From the NCBI GenBank assembly GCA_041871065.1, contig CP168942.1:340501-404500 (forward strand): a DNA stretch of 64,000 nt, in the 5' to 3' direction. The DNA comes from Weissella confusa (lineage in GTDB: Bacteria > Bacillota > Bacilli > Lactobacillales > Lactobacillaceae). The notes beneath the pieces were generated by a model. The model did no database searches, had not been told where the DNA came from, and saw only the letters and a list, made by a program, of their open reading frames with translations. How positions within the stretch are numbered: the stretch's first letter is position 1; every line of letters begins with the position of its first letter. The position numbers and the translations under genes were made by a program. Below, piece after piece: positions 7,516 to 16,539 of this stretch.

Positions 7516-8640
7516 GTGAATAAGATTAATTCATACGGCACAGGTCTCGTAGCAGGCTTGGCTGTCTTCTTTGGATTGATGGTCGGTGCGATCATCATGT
7601 TGGTATCAGGATTTAACCCTGTTACTGGTTACATTAGCTTGGTGCAATCAGCATTGGGCTCATCATTGAACATTGGTGAAGTTCTTCGTTCAATGACGCC
7701 GTTGATTTTGACGGCTGCTGGATTCTTGGTTGCCCAATCAGCCGGCTTCTTCAACATCGGACTTGCTGGTCAAGTTTGGGTTGGATGGATTGCGTCAACG
7801 TGGTTTGTCTTGGTTAACCAATCAATGACACCATGGTTGTCAATTCCATTGGCTGTTATCATCGGAGCACTTGCGGGTGCGTTGATGGGTGCTTTGCCTG
7901 GTTGGTTGCGTGCCCAATTCGGTGCGTCAGAAGTTATCACGACAATCATGTTGAACTACATCGCTTTGTATGGTGGAAATGCCTTTGTGCAAGGGTTGCC
8001 AAAGAAGTTGATGGCGACAACTGATATGACGAACACGTTGCACGCCAGCGATTCATTGCGTTGGGACTTCTTGTCAAATTTGACGGGTGGTTCACGTTTG
8101 AACATTGGATTTATCATCGCCGTTGTTGCGTTGGTAGCCGTTTGGTTCATCATGAAGCGCACAACGCTTGGTTTTGAAATTCGTGCGGTTGGGTTGAACC
8201 CAGACGCAGCCCGTTATGCTGGTATGTCAGCAAAGCGTACGGCTGTTACGGCCATGACGATTTCAGGTTTGTTGGCTGGTTTGGCTGGTGCAACAGAAGG
8301 TTTGGGAACGTACCTAAACATCTTCTCTCAAACAGCTGCACCACAAGTTGGTTATGATGGTATGGCCGTAGCTTTGTTGGCATCAGGATCATTCCTTGGA
8401 ATCTTCTTTGCCGCTTTGTTGTTCTCAATTTTGTCAGTTGGTGGTTTGGGAATGCCATTGGCCTCAGGTGTGCCAACTGAATTGGTTTCTGTTGTAACGG
8501 CTTCAATTATCTTCTTTATTGGTGCTAACTACTTGATTCGTTTGATCTTGGTTAAGATTGACGAAGACGATGCGAAGCAAAAAGCCAAGAAGATGAAGGG
8601 ACCTAAGGAACCTGAGAAGAAAGTAGAGGAGGCAGAGTAA
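7516..8640 (+). CDS. nupB: Nucleoside ABC transporter permease NupB
   Basis: 374-residue permease of the BPD_transp_2 (LivH/RbsC-like) family with about eight to ten membrane spans and the family block GASEVITTIMLNYIALY (about 141-157), which marks the nucleoside branch. The C-terminus is a charged Lys/Glu-rich tail of about 30 residues. It starts with GTG; its ribosome site GGGGGAG lies inside the end of nupA, implying translational coupling. It pairs with NupC to form the membrane channel for purine nucleosides. Confidence 0.92.
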   Translation: MNKINSYGTGLVAGLAVFFGLMVGAIIMLVSGFNPVTGYISLVQSALGSSLNIGEVLRSMTPLILTAAGFLVAQSAGFFNIGLAGQVWVGWIASTWFVLVNQSMTPWLSIPLAVIIGALAGALMGALPGWLRAQFGASEVITTIMLNYIALYGGNAFVQGLPKKLMATTDMTNTLHASDSLRWDFLSNLTGGSRLNIGFIIAVVALVAVWFIMKRTTLGFEIRAVGLNPDAARYAGMSAKRTAVTAMTISGLLAGLAGATEGLGTYLNIFSQTAAPQVGYDGMAVALLASGSFLGIFFAALLFSILSVGGLGMPLASGVPTELVSVVTASIIFFIGANYLIRLILVKIDEDDAKQKAKKMKGPKEPEKKVEEAE

Positions 8641-8642
8641 TC

Positions 8643-9599
8643 ATGAGTTTGGAAACGATCTTGCAATTGGTGATTTCAAGTACGTTGGTTTACTCAGCGC
8701 CTTTGATTTTCACTGCATTGGGTGGTACGTTCTCAGAACGTGCCGGTGTTGTTAACGTTGGATTGGAAGGAACCATGATTATGGGAGCCTTCGCCGGTGT
8801 TGTCTTTAACTTGACGTTCGCTGGTCAATTTGGTGGTTTGACACCATGGCTTGGTTTGTTAGCCGGAGCGGTCATTGGGTTGATTTTCTCATTGTTGCAC
8901 GCTGTGGCGACGGTGACGTTGCGTGCCGACCACATTGTGTCAGGTACGGTTATGAACTTGATGGCGCCAGCTTTGGGTGTTTACTTGATTAAGTTGATGT
9001 ACGGTAAGGGTCAAACGTCAATGATTGCTGAAAACTTTGGTTACTGGAACGTACCAGTGTTGTCAAAGATTCCAGTTATTGGAACAATCTTCTTTACGAA
9101 GACGTCTTCAACGGCGTGGGTCGCAATCATTATCGCCTTTGTTGCATCATGGGTTTTGTTCAAGACACGCTTCGGATTGCGTTTGCGTTCTGTTGGTGAA
9201 AACCCACAAGCCGCTGATACGTTGGGATTGAATGTTTACGCCCTACGTTACACGGGTGTTTTGATTTCTGGTGTGCTTGGTGGAATTGGTGGTGCGTTGT
9301 TCGCACAATCAATCGCCGGTAACTTCTCAGCATCAACGATTGTTGGACAAGGATTCATGTCAATGGCCGCAATGATCTTCGGTCGTTGGAATCCAGTTGG
9401 TGCCATGGCAGCAGCGTTGTTCTTTGGTTTCTCACAATCAATGGCCATCGTTGGGGCACAATTGCCAGTTTTGAACCAAGTGCCATCAGTTTACCTACAA
9501 GTCGCACCTTACGTCTTTACGGTGCTAATCTTGGTTGTGTTCTTTGCTAAGTCAAAGGCACCAGCCGCTGATGGTGTGAACTACATCAAGTCAGTTTAG
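8643..9599 (+). CDS. nupC: Nucleoside ABC transporter permease NupC
   Basis: 318-residue second permease of the same importer. Shows the family motifs GGTFSERAGVVNVGLEGTMIMGA (near residue 27) and ADHIVSGTVMNLMAPALGVYL (near 98) and about eight spans. It starts 2 nt after the nupB stop, with AGAGGAGG in the end of nupB as ribosome site. A terminator follows, so nupABC is a three-gene operon. Confidence 0.92.
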   Translation: MSLETILQLVISSTLVYSAPLIFTALGGTFSERAGVVNVGLEGTMIMGAFAGVVFNLTFAGQFGGLTPWLGLLAGAVIGLIFSLLHAVATVTLRADHIVSGTVMNLMAPALGVYLIKLMYGKGQTSMIAENFGYWNVPVLSKIPVIGTIFFTKTSSTAWVAIIIAFVASWVLFKTRFGLRLRSVGENPQAADTLGLNVYALRYTGVLISGVLGGIGGALFAQSIAGNFSASTIVGQGFMSMAAMIFGRWNPVGAMAAALFFGFSQSMAIVGAQLPVLNQVPSVYLQVAPYVFTVLILVVFFAKSKAPAADGVNYIKSV

Positions 9600-9626
9600 A
9601 CTTAAAGTAACTATTCAGTTAAAAAA

Positions 9627-9664
9627 TAAAGGACTATCGCATAAGTTGCGATAGTCCTTTTTGT
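9627..9664. terminator. Terminator between nupC and murF
   Basis: AAAGGACTATCGC-ataagtt-GCGATAGTCCTTT hairpin with flanking A and T runs; probably bidirectional between the convergent genes. Confidence 0.93.
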
Positions 9665-9680
9665 GTTATGCAATTAAATC

Positions 9681-11045
9681 TTAAATTAAAGCGGCAACCA
9701 CGTTCTCAAGGTGGATACCGTGAGAACCCTTAAGCATGATGATATCATCGGCAGTTAATTCAGACTTCAGATCATCAATCAGCGTTGGCAAGTTATCTTT
9801 AGCGTAACGAACCACAGCCCCTGATGGGTAGGTAGCAGTTAGTGCCTCTTCAAGGCTGGCCATGATATCTCCAACTAGGTAAACGCGTTGGATAGCTGAT
9901 GGTTCAAGACTATCAGCTAGGCTAGCGTGCAAAGCTGGGCCGGCTTCACCAAGCTCCAACATATCACCAAGTACGGCAATACGACGACCTTGGGTTGGGG
10001 CCTCGGCGAAGAAGTGCAACACTTCCTTAGCAGCGGTTGGATTTGAGTTGTAGACATCAGACAAAATCTTGCCACCGAATTGACCGTCTAACCATTCAGT
10101 GCGGTTTTCAGTGATTGGGGCGCTAGCCAAGGCCTCACTTATTTTGTCATATGCAATTCCCAATGCACGACCAACTGAAATGGCAGCTAGCGCATTCGAA
10201 ACGTTGTAACGACCGGTTAGTGGAATGCGGAAAGTTTCATCAGTTTGATTCGTTTGGAAAGTTGCTTCGACCGGGTTCATTTCAATGGTTGAAGCAAACA
10301 AATCGTTTTCAGGTGCAAGTCCGAATGTGGCCGTTTGGAGGTTTTCGTGTTGTGCGGCGCGTTCACGAAGTAATGGCTCGTCACCGTTGTAGACAAACAA
10401 CCCATTAGGCTTCAAACCGTTGATAATTTCCATTTTGCCATCTGCAATTCGGTCACGAGTCTTGAAGAATTCGATGTGGGCTTCGCCAATCATCGTTAGA
10501 ACAGCGATGTCCGGGTTGACCAATTCTGATAGAAGCGTCAAATCGCCAGGTCGATCCATACCGAACTCGACAACTAACAATTCAGTATCCTCAGCCATTG
10601 AAAGGATGGTTGTCGGTACACCGATTTCGTTGTTGAAGTTTGCTGGTGTCTTAACAGTCTTGAACGTGCTGGCACCAATGGCAGCGATAAAGTCTTTCGT
10701 TGTTGTCTTTCCGTTTGAACCTGAAATGGCAACAATCTTTGGGGCAACCTTCTTTAGGTAGTAAGCGGCTAGCTTTTGGAAGGCGTCCAACGTATCTGGC
10801 ACGATGATTGCAGGGATATCTGTTGGCACATTACCGTGGTCTGCTTGCCACAGAGTTGCGGTTGCGCCGTTTGCAATGGCGCTAGCGATATAATCGTGGC
10901 CGTCGTTCTCAGCGACCAAGGGGATGAACAAGCTGCCTGCAGTAGCTTTGCGAGAATCGAATGTTGTACTTGTTACCGTGACATCAGCATCGTTTGAAAC
11001 GCTGGCGTTTAGGGCCGTAACCATTTCTTTAAGGGTTAATTTCAT
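9681..11045 (-). CDS. murF: UDP-N-acetylmuramoyl-tripeptide--D-alanyl-D-alanine ligase
   Basis: MurF adds D-Ala-D-Ala (or the depsipeptide D-Ala-D-Lac in intrinsically vancomycin-resistant lactobacilli) to the UDP-MurNAc-tripeptide, the last cytoplasmic step of the peptidoglycan precursor. The 454 residues show the Mur ligase ATP loop ISGSNGKTTTKDF (about 108-119), the NFNNEIGVPTTIL block, and the C-terminal DVYNSNPTAAKEVL block typical of MurF. The start has an AAAGGAC site. It stands alone on the minus strand, divergent from mreB. Confidence 0.95.
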   Translation of the reverse strand: MKLTLKEMVTALNASVSNDADVTVTSTTFDSRKATAGSLFIPLVAENDGHDYIASAIANGATATLWQADHGNVPTDIPAIIVPDTLDAFQKLAAYYLKKVAPKIVAISGSNGKTTTKDFIAAIGASTFKTVKTPANFNNEIGVPTTILSMAEDTELLVVEFGMDRPGDLTLLSELVNPDIAVLTMIGEAHIEFFKTRDRIADGKMEIINGLKPNGLFVYNGDEPLLRERAAQHENLQTATFGLAPENDLFASTIEMNPVEATFQTNQTDETFRIPLTGRYNVSNALAAISVGRALGIAYDKISEALASAPITENRTEWLDGQFGGKILSDVYNSNPTAAKEVLHFFAEAPTQGRRIAVLGDMLELGEAGPALHASLADSLEPSAIQRVYLVGDIMASLEEALTATYPSGAVVRYAKDNLPTLIDDLKSELTADDIIMLKGSHGIHLENVVAALI

Positions 11046-11108
11046 TTTGAATATCGTCCTTTTATTGTCTTTCTATCTATTTTACCCTGATGTAGAAACT
11101 AAGGGCAA

Positions 11109-11138
11109 ATGACGTCGGTTTTTGTTGTATACTATTAT
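11109..11138 (+). promoter_or_regulatory. Candidate mreB promoter
   Basis: -10 TATTAT at 11133-11138 with a poorer -35 ATGACG at 11109-11114, spacer 18. Transcription would read into mreB-DUF2969-rodA. Confidence 0.4.
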
Positions 11139-11195
11139 AGATACGTAAAAGAATATAAACGAGCTTGCTCGGTAAAAATTTAAGAGGTGAAAATC

Positions 11196-12185
11196 ATGGC
11201 CAAGGAAATCGGCATTGATTTGGGAACGGCTAACGTTCTGATTTATGTTGAAGGAAAAGGTATCGTCTTGAACGAGCCATCAGTCGTTGCAATCGATACC
11301 AAGACGGATAAGGTTTTGGCAGTTGGTACCGAAGCCTACCAAATGGTTGGCCGCACGCCTGGTAACATTCGTGCCGTTCGTCCTTTGAAGGATGGGGTTA
11401 TCTCAGACTTTGATATGACGGAAGCAATGTTGTCATACTTCATGGCTAAGTTGAATGCCAAGGGTGTGATGTCACGACCAAACATCATGGTGTGCGCACC
11501 AACAAACATCACGGAAATTGAGCGTAAGGCCATTATTGGTGCTGCTGAAAAGTCTGGTGGCGGTAAGGTGTACCTTGAGTACGAGCCAAAGGTTGCAGCC
11601 ATCGGTGCCGGTTTGGATATCTTCTCACCAATTGCTTCAATGGTTATCGACATGGGTGGTGGAACGTCAGATATTGCCGTTTTGTCATTGGGTGATATTG
11701 TGGCTTCAGAATCAATCCGTGTTGCCGGTGATAAGATGAATGCTGACATCGCTGGTTACGTTAAGCGTGAGCATGGTTTGCAAATTGGTGAGCGTACGGC
11801 TGAACAAATCAAGATTAAGATTGGTACAGCAACGCCGTTGGAAGAGCCAGAAGAGATGGAAGTGCGTGGACGTGATAACTTCACGGGAATGCCTCGCACA
11901 ATCACGTTGAACGCTAACGAAGTCGAGTCAGCAATGCACGACACGTTGGCCCAAATCGTGAATGCAGCGCACCAAGTTTTGTCAGTAATCCAACCAGAAT
12001 TGGCAGCTGACATTATCGATCGCGGTGTTGTTTTGACCGGTGGTGGTGCGTTGCTACGCGGAATGGACAAGTTGATTTCAGGACACCTTGGTGTACCTGT
12101 TATGATTTCAGAAAGCCCATTGGACAATGTTGCCGTTGGAGCTGGTAAGTTGCTAGAACACATGCACGGAGTACAAGGAAAGTAA
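11196..12185 (+). CDS. mreB: Rod shape-determining protein MreB (Mbl-like)
   Basis: Bacterial actin homologue that forms membrane-bound filaments guiding lateral wall synthesis. The 329 residues have the phosphate-1 motif IGIDLGTANVLIY near the start, the phosphate-2 motif IDMGGGTSDIAVLSLG and the adenosine motif LTGGGALLRGMD. I chose ATG 11196, which has AAGAGGTG at a good distance, over the in-frame GTG at 11187, which lies within that site. It is followed closely by DUF2969 and rodA, the conserved lactic-acid-bacterial arrangement linking MreB filaments to the RodA glycosyltransferase. MreB and Mbl cannot be separated by sequence alone here. Confidence 0.94.
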   Translation: MAKEIGIDLGTANVLIYVEGKGIVLNEPSVVAIDTKTDKVLAVGTEAYQMVGRTPGNIRAVRPLKDGVISDFDMTEAMLSYFMAKLNAKGVMSRPNIMVCAPTNITEIERKAIIGAAEKSGGGKVYLEYEPKVAAIGAGLDIFSPIASMVIDMGGGTSDIAVLSLGDIVASESIRVAGDKMNADIAGYVKREHGLQIGERTAEQIKIKIGTATPLEEPEEMEVRGRDNFTGMPRTITLNANEVESAMHDTLAQIVNAAHQVLSVIQPELAADIIDRGVVLTGGGALLRGMDKLISGHLGVPVMISESPLDNVAVGAGKLLEHMHGVQGK

Positions 12186-12187
12186 TT

Positions 12188-12397
12188 ATGTCGCGTAATA
12201 ATAAGCCTGTTTCAGTTGAAATTAATGATTTGGGAGATAACCTTTCAGAAGTGAAGGTAAACAAGGTTCGCTTGGGTACGATTGATGAGTCTACGTCACC
12301 TTTGACGGTGCGTTTTGCTGACAATCGTACGGCCACGGCCAAGTCATTTGATGACGCAATGGAATTGTTGATTGCAGAGTTTAACTTGCATCACTAA
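12188..12397 (+). CDS. DUF2969 family protein
   Basis: A 69-residue soluble protein (MSRNNKPVSVEIND...) matching the small DUF2969 family found between mreB/mbl and rodA in Lactobacillaceae. Beta-strand-rich and without catalytic motifs. It begins 2 nt after the mreB stop and ends 19 nt before rodA, so it is surely co-transcribed. Its function is unknown; the fixed context suggests a role in envelope elongation. Confidence 0.8.
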   Translation: MSRNNKPVSVEINDLGDNLSEVKVNKVRLGTIDESTSPLTVRFADNRTATAKSFDDAMELLIAEFNLHH

Positions 12398-12416
12398 TCA
12401 GTAAAGAGGTTAAAAC

Positions 12417-13613
12417 ATGATCAAACGCTTTTTCTCAAGCGAAGGTGGTGTGATTGATTGGTCAATCATCTTCGTTGTGATGATGCTTGCGTTGATTGGT
12501 TTAGCATCATTATATGTTGCGGGAGTACACGATACTGTCGGTGTTAATGTTTGGCGTATGGTGATTATGCAAGGTGCCTACTATGTCGTTGGTATTATTG
12601 CGGTCATGGTTATCATGAGATTTGATTCAGAACAGCTTTGGCGAGTGGCCCCTTACATTTTTGGCTTGGGTGTCTTCTTGATGATTGCAGTTTTGATCTT
12701 TTACTCACGTGCTTACTACGCTAACACTGGTGGAAAGTCATGGTTTGCAATTGGACCATTGACGTTCCAACCTTCCGAAGTTATGAAGCCAGCGTTCATT
12801 ATTATGTTGGCGCGTGTGATTTCACAGCACAATTTGGAAAACCCAGAACACACTTGGGATTCTGATAAGTTCTTGTTGTTAAAGATTATTGCTTGGACGG
12901 CGCCGATTGTCGTACTTGTTTTGGCACAACACGACTTTGGAACAACTTTGGTGTTCGTGGCAATTGTTTTTGGCATGACGCTGGTCTCTGGTTTGAGTTG
13001 GTCAATTTTAGGGCCAATTGTTGGTGCAGCTGCAGTCTTGGGAACAACGACCATTTTGTTTGTTACCCAAACATGGGGACGCCACATTCTGGAAAAGGTT
13101 GGATTTGAAGCTTATCAATTTGCCCGTGTGGACGCTTGGATGAATCCTTCAGGGGATACGTCTAATAGTGGTTACCAGTTGTGGCAAGCGATGAAGGCCA
13201 TTGGATCCGGTGGTATTACCGGAACTGGTTTCAACGTTTCGCACGTTGCGGTACCGGTTCGTGAATCCGACATGATTTTCTCAGTTATTGGTGAAAATTT
13301 CGGTTTCGTTGGTAGTGTCTTGCTACTGGTTCTTTACTTCTTGTTGATTTATCAAATCTTCCAAGTTGTTAATGATACGTCAAATCAATTCTATGCATAC
13401 ATTGCATCTGGTGTGGTAATGATGTTGTTGTTCCACATTTTTGAAAATATTGGTATGAATATCGGATTGGTACCATTGACAGGTATCCCGTTGCCATTTA
13501 TTTCGCAAGGTGGTTCTGCCTTGGTCGGAAATATGTTGGGTATCGGTTTGATTATGTCGATGCGTTATCACAATAAAGCATTCTCATTATCTGAACGTCA
13601 AGGGTTCTCATAA
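12417..13613 (+). CDS. rodA: Rod shape-determining SEDS glycosyltransferase RodA
   Basis: 398-residue SEDS-family (FtsW/RodA/SpoVE) protein with about ten spans that polymerises lipid II into glycan strands with a class B PBP. The extracellular loop blocks NTGGKSWFAIGPLTFQPSEVMKPAFI, and later VPVRESDMIFSVIGENFGFVG and GLVPLTGIPLPFISQGGSALVGNM, are diagnostic. It is the third gene of the mreB operon, so RodA rather than FtsW is the better assignment. A terminator follows. Confidence 0.94.
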   Translation: MIKRFFSSEGGVIDWSIIFVVMMLALIGLASLYVAGVHDTVGVNVWRMVIMQGAYYVVGIIAVMVIMRFDSEQLWRVAPYIFGLGVFLMIAVLIFYSRAYYANTGGKSWFAIGPLTFQPSEVMKPAFIIMLARVISQHNLENPEHTWDSDKFLLLKIIAWTAPIVVLVLAQHDFGTTLVFVAIVFGMTLVSGLSWSILGPIVGAAAVLGTTTILFVTQTWGRHILEKVGFEAYQFARVDAWMNPSGDTSNSGYQLWQAMKAIGSGGITGTGFNVSHVAVPVRESDMIFSVIGENFGFVGSVLLLVLYFLLIYQIFQVVNDTSNQFYAYIASGVVMMLLFHIFENIGMNIGLVPLTGIPLPFISQGGSALVGNMLGIGLIMSMRYHNKAFSLSERQGFS

Positions 13614-13617
13614 TGAA

Positions 13618-13650
13618 CAAAGACCTCGATTTTTTTCGAGGTCTTTTTAT
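13618..13650 (+). terminator. Terminator of the mreB-rodA operon
   Basis: AAAGACCTCGA...TCGAGGTCTTTTT hairpin with T run. Confidence 0.92.
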
Positions 13651-13747
13651 TTTTCACGGCAAACAAAAACAAAACGGTGGGTCGCTTCTTATATTATCTA
13701 GGTATGATATGATTAGGTCATTACAAACGATATGAACGAGGTGTGAG

Positions 13748-14539
13748 ATGTTAACAATTGGATTTATCGGTGCTGGTAATATGGCTAAAGCGATGATGCA
13801 AGGCTGGCAAGGAAACGCCGAAATTCGCCAAGTGCTTTTTTCACCACATTCAGGTGAAAAAGTTGCGGCTGAACTAGGGCTAGAGGCTAAGCAATCTGCT
13901 TTGGATGTTTGGGCTGAGTCTGACATGGTTGTTTTGGCGATGCCACCTGCACAATTGGCTGATGTCGCTAAGGAACTACAACTTGGATTAATGATGAAGC
14001 CGGGCGTTATTGTGGCGTCAGTTCTTGGCGGTGTGTCATTGGCACAATTGCATGATGCGTTGGGACCAAACGTTTTAATTGCGCGTACTTTGCCAAATGT
14101 GAATGTTGCGCTTAAGTATGGTTATACAGCTTTGGCGTTTGATGACACGATGGATGCTGATGTCAAGGGGGCTATCGCTGCTTTGTTCTTGGACTTTGGC
14201 CGCACAGATGAATTGCCTGAAGAACAATTTGGGGCTGTCAGTGCCTTGGCTGGTTCTGGTCCAGCGTTTGTCGCAGCGTTTGCTGAGGCGATGATTCAAG
14301 CTGGTGTGCAAGCTGGTATTGAACCAGAGACAGCAGAACGTTTGGCGCAACAAACGGTTATTGGGACAGCTCGCCACATGGAAGAGTTCAAAAAGGATCC
14401 AATGACGTTGGCGCATGAAGTCATGACGCCGGGTGGTTCAACGGCTGCTGGATGGCAAGTGTTGGAAGATGGTCATCTTAATCAATTGGTGGCTGATACA
14501 ATTAATGCCACAATGAAGAAGAATGCTGAATTCGAATAA
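13748..14539 (+). CDS. proC: Pyrroline-5-carboxylate reductase
   Basis: ProC reduces 1-pyrroline-5-carboxylate to proline with NAD(P)H. The 263 residues have the N-terminal Rossmann motif IGFIGAGNMAKAM and the C-terminal family signature spanning GSGPAFVAAFAEAMIQAG through HEVMTPGGSTAAGWQVLE. Start ATG 13748 with a GAGGTG site. It is monocistronic: terminators lie on both sides. Confidence 0.95.
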   Translation: MLTIGFIGAGNMAKAMMQGWQGNAEIRQVLFSPHSGEKVAAELGLEAKQSALDVWAESDMVVLAMPPAQLADVAKELQLGLMMKPGVIVASVLGGVSLAQLHDALGPNVLIARTLPNVNVALKYGYTALAFDDTMDADVKGAIAALFLDFGRTDELPEEQFGAVSALAGSGPAFVAAFAEAMIQAGVQAGIEPETAERLAQQTVIGTARHMEEFKKDPMTLAHEVMTPGGSTAAGWQVLEDGHLNQLVADTINATMKKNAEFE

Positions 14540-14544
14540 CTAAA

Positions 14545-14577
14545 GCAAAAGGACGACCGATGTTGGTCGTCCTTTTT
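14545..14577. terminator. Terminator between proC and the small membrane gene
   Basis: AAAGGACGACC-gatgtt-GGTCGTCCTTTTT hairpin between convergent genes. Confidence 0.92.
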
Positions 14578-14824
14578 ACTTAAACTTTGTTTTTAAATAG
14601 CGGGTACCTAAAATACCAATAATCAATATCGCTAGGGTCAAATAATTTTGCCATGTGTTTTGGCTAACTGCCTCGACGAATGCGAATGTATGACCAGTAA
14701 AATGATGATAAATACTGTTGATAATTGCTGCGAAGAAACGCAACAACGCCACGATAACCCCGATGGCTGTTAACGTCTCGAAAAAGAGCAACCACTTTGG
14801 GTGGGCAAGTTGTTTGTCCGTCAT
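14576..14824 (-). CDS. Small two-TM membrane protein
   Basis: 82 residues starting MTDKQLAHPKWLLFFETL, with hydrophobic spans at about 14-36 and 60-75 and a Lys-rich end (RYLKTKFK). No family recognised. The start at 14824 is chosen because a TTAGAGGAT site lies upstream, whereas the longer reading frame from 14914 has none. It converges on proC and shares its terminator. Confidence 0.6.
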   Translation of the reverse strand: MTDKQLAHPKWLLFFETLTAIGVIVALLRFFAAIINSIYHHFTGHTFAFVEAVSQNTWQNYLTLAILIIGILGTRYLKTKFK

Positions 14825-14966
14825 CTTAATATCCTCTAAGGGTATTATACCGTATGGCAGAAGGGAGGCAAAAGAAAGTTTACGAGTTTTAAAATTAGGG
14901 GTTGCATTGGTCAATTTATTCTGGTAATATTAATTCTGTTGTTGAGACAGGTTGTTAAAACATCAT

Positions 14967-15038
14967 GGCCCATTGGTCAAGCGGTTAAGACTCCGGTTTT
15001 TCACACCGGCATCCAGGGTTCGACTCCCTGATGGGCTA
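14967..15038 (+). tRNA. tRNA-Glu (UUC)
   Basis: 72-nt cloverleaf: acceptor arms GGCCCAT/ATGGGCT, D loop TTGGTCAAGCGGTTAA typical of tRNA-Glu, anticodon stem CCGGT/ACCGG carrying TTC in the loop TTTTTCAC, T arm CAGGG-TTCGACT-CCCTG, discriminator A. The first acceptor pair is G-U. CCA is not encoded. A terminator follows within 10 nt. Confidence 0.95.
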
Positions 15039-15046
15039 TACGCGAA

Positions 15047-15076
15047 AGGCGATTGCGAAAGCAATCGCCTTTTTTG
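15047..15076 (+). terminator. Terminator of tRNA-Glu
   Basis: AGGCGATTGC-gaaa-GCAATCGCCT hairpin followed by six T. Confidence 0.94.
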
Positions 15077-15151
15077 TTCCTTTTAGACATCTACAAAGGC
15101 GACCGATTTGATACACTTATTACTGACATAAGGAAAGTGGAGGCGGTTATC

Positions 15152-15955
15152 ATGACACGCTTGTTTGTAACGGATTTGGACCAAACATTTTTGCACGAGG
15201 ATAAAACCTTCGATGCAGAACGATTTGCTAAGATTTTGAATCAACTCGACGAAAAAGGTGACCAGTTTGCGATTGCAACTGGTCGCGAAGCTAAGTGGGT
15301 ACGTAGCAAGTTTGGCGCATTAGCTGACCGCGTCCACTTGGTAACAAATAACGGTGCCGCGTGGCATGTCCGTGGTACTTCGGAAACAGACTTGCGTACG
15401 CTTGATGCGTCAACATTGGCTGAACTAGAAAGCATCTTGGCCGATGTTTCACCAAAGGATGGTATTATCGCTTTCTCTGAAGATAGCATGTACCGTTTAT
15501 CTGGTTATGGTGAGTTACGACCAGACTTGCAAGACTACATGACGCATGTGTATGGCACGATTCACTTGGTTGATCACTTAACGGATATTCCACAACCATT
15601 GGCTAGCGTGACAGCTATTTTTGATGTGCCAAGTTCAAACGAAGCTATTCGCCGTATTAATGAATCGGGGATGCCATTGCACCCAACGACGTCTGGTTAT
15701 GGGGCGGTTGATATCTTGGCTGAAGGCGTGAACAAGGCGACAAGTTTGTCAGCGCTAATTAACAAGTTAGCGCTTGAACCAAAGCAATTGACTGTCTTTG
15801 GCGACGGCATGAACGATTTGGAAATGATGGAACTGGCTGGGCAAGCTTATGTGATGCCAAATGCTGATGAGCGTCTGTTCAATCGTGGGTTCGGCATGGC
15901 TGACTTGGATAACGAACATGATGGTGTGTTGGCTAAGCTGGAAGAAATTATCTAA
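15152..15955 (+). CDS. Cof-type HAD sugar-phosphate/FMN phosphatase
   Basis: 267-residue HAD hydrolase of the Cof subfamily (cap type C2). Motif I is VTDLDQTFLHED (DxDxT with nucleophile Asp near residue 7), motif II lies in IATGRE, and motif IV is GDGMNDLEMM. These enzymes dephosphorylate small phosphorylated metabolites such as sugar phosphates and flavin or PLP; substrate not predictable. ATG 15152 is preceded by a GTGGAGG site. It is a paralogue of the genes at 16540 and 55505. Confidence 0.9.
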   Translation: MTRLFVTDLDQTFLHEDKTFDAERFAKILNQLDEKGDQFAIATGREAKWVRSKFGALADRVHLVTNNGAAWHVRGTSETDLRTLDASTLAELESILADVSPKDGIIAFSEDSMYRLSGYGELRPDLQDYMTHVYGTIHLVDHLTDIPQPLASVTAIFDVPSSNEAIRRINESGMPLHPTTSGYGAVDILAEGVNKATSLSALINKLALEPKQLTVFGDGMNDLEMMELAGQAYVMPNADERLFNRGFGMADLDNEHDGVLAKLEEII

Positions 15956-15965
15956 GATATTTGGT

Positions 15966-16001
15966 AAGCTACTCGTAAACAAGAATACGAGTAGCTTTTT
16001 T
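15966..16001 (+). terminator. Terminator after HAD gene
   Basis: AAGCTACTCGT...ACGAGTAGCTT hairpin with T run. Confidence 0.92.
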
Positions 16002-16021
16002 CATTCGAAAGAGATAATGAT

Positions 16022-16501
16022 ATGCAATATGAAACGTACGACTTTTTGAATGGGCAGTTGACCATCTTTTATTCGGAGGCGGGGATGACGTTCGTGTCAT
16101 TGGCCGATGATCCCGTGGCTGACTATCAGGCCTGGTTTGGTAAAACGCAAATCGCACCCAGCGGGGAGCAACGCTATGCGACGGTGGTGGCTGATTATTT
16201 AGCCGGTCGCGGGGTTGATTTTATACCTGATTGGCAGGGACGAGGAACAGCATTGCAGCGTGAAGTTTGGAGCGCGTTAGCCGAGACTGATTTTGGTGAG
16301 ACGCTGACGTATGCGGCGTTAGCGAAGCGAATTGGTCGTCCAAACGCTGTACGTGCCGTCGCATCGGCGGTTGGTAAAAATCCGTTATTGGTATTTGTCG
16401 GCTGCCATCGTGTTGTTCGAAGCGATGGGACACTAGGACAGTATCGAGCTGGTCAGAATTGGAAAAAAAAGGTGATAGATTTCGAACGTAATCTTCAATA
16501 A
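16022..16501 (+). CDS. ogt: Methylated-DNA--protein-cysteine methyltransferase
   Basis: 159-residue suicide DNA-repair protein that takes the alkyl group from O6-alkylguanine onto its own cysteine. The C-terminal domain has the HTH region with RPNAVRAVASAVGKNP and the active-site block VGCHRVVRSDGTLGQYRAG, with acceptor Cys128. Most members have a Pro before the Cys (PCHR); here it is Gly (GCHR). Both HR and downstream residues are kept, so activity is likely. It is followed 38 bp later by another HAD gene on the same strand. Confidence 0.92.
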   Translation: MQYETYDFLNGQLTIFYSEAGMTFVSLADDPVADYQAWFGKTQIAPSGEQRYATVVADYLAGRGVDFIPDWQGRGTALQREVWSALAETDFGETLTYAALAKRIGRPNAVRAVASAVGKNPLLVFVGCHRVVRSDGTLGQYRAGQNWKKKVIDFERNLQ

Positions 16502-16539
16502 ATCGGATTAAGCTAGATAATACGAAGTGAGGTGGCATA

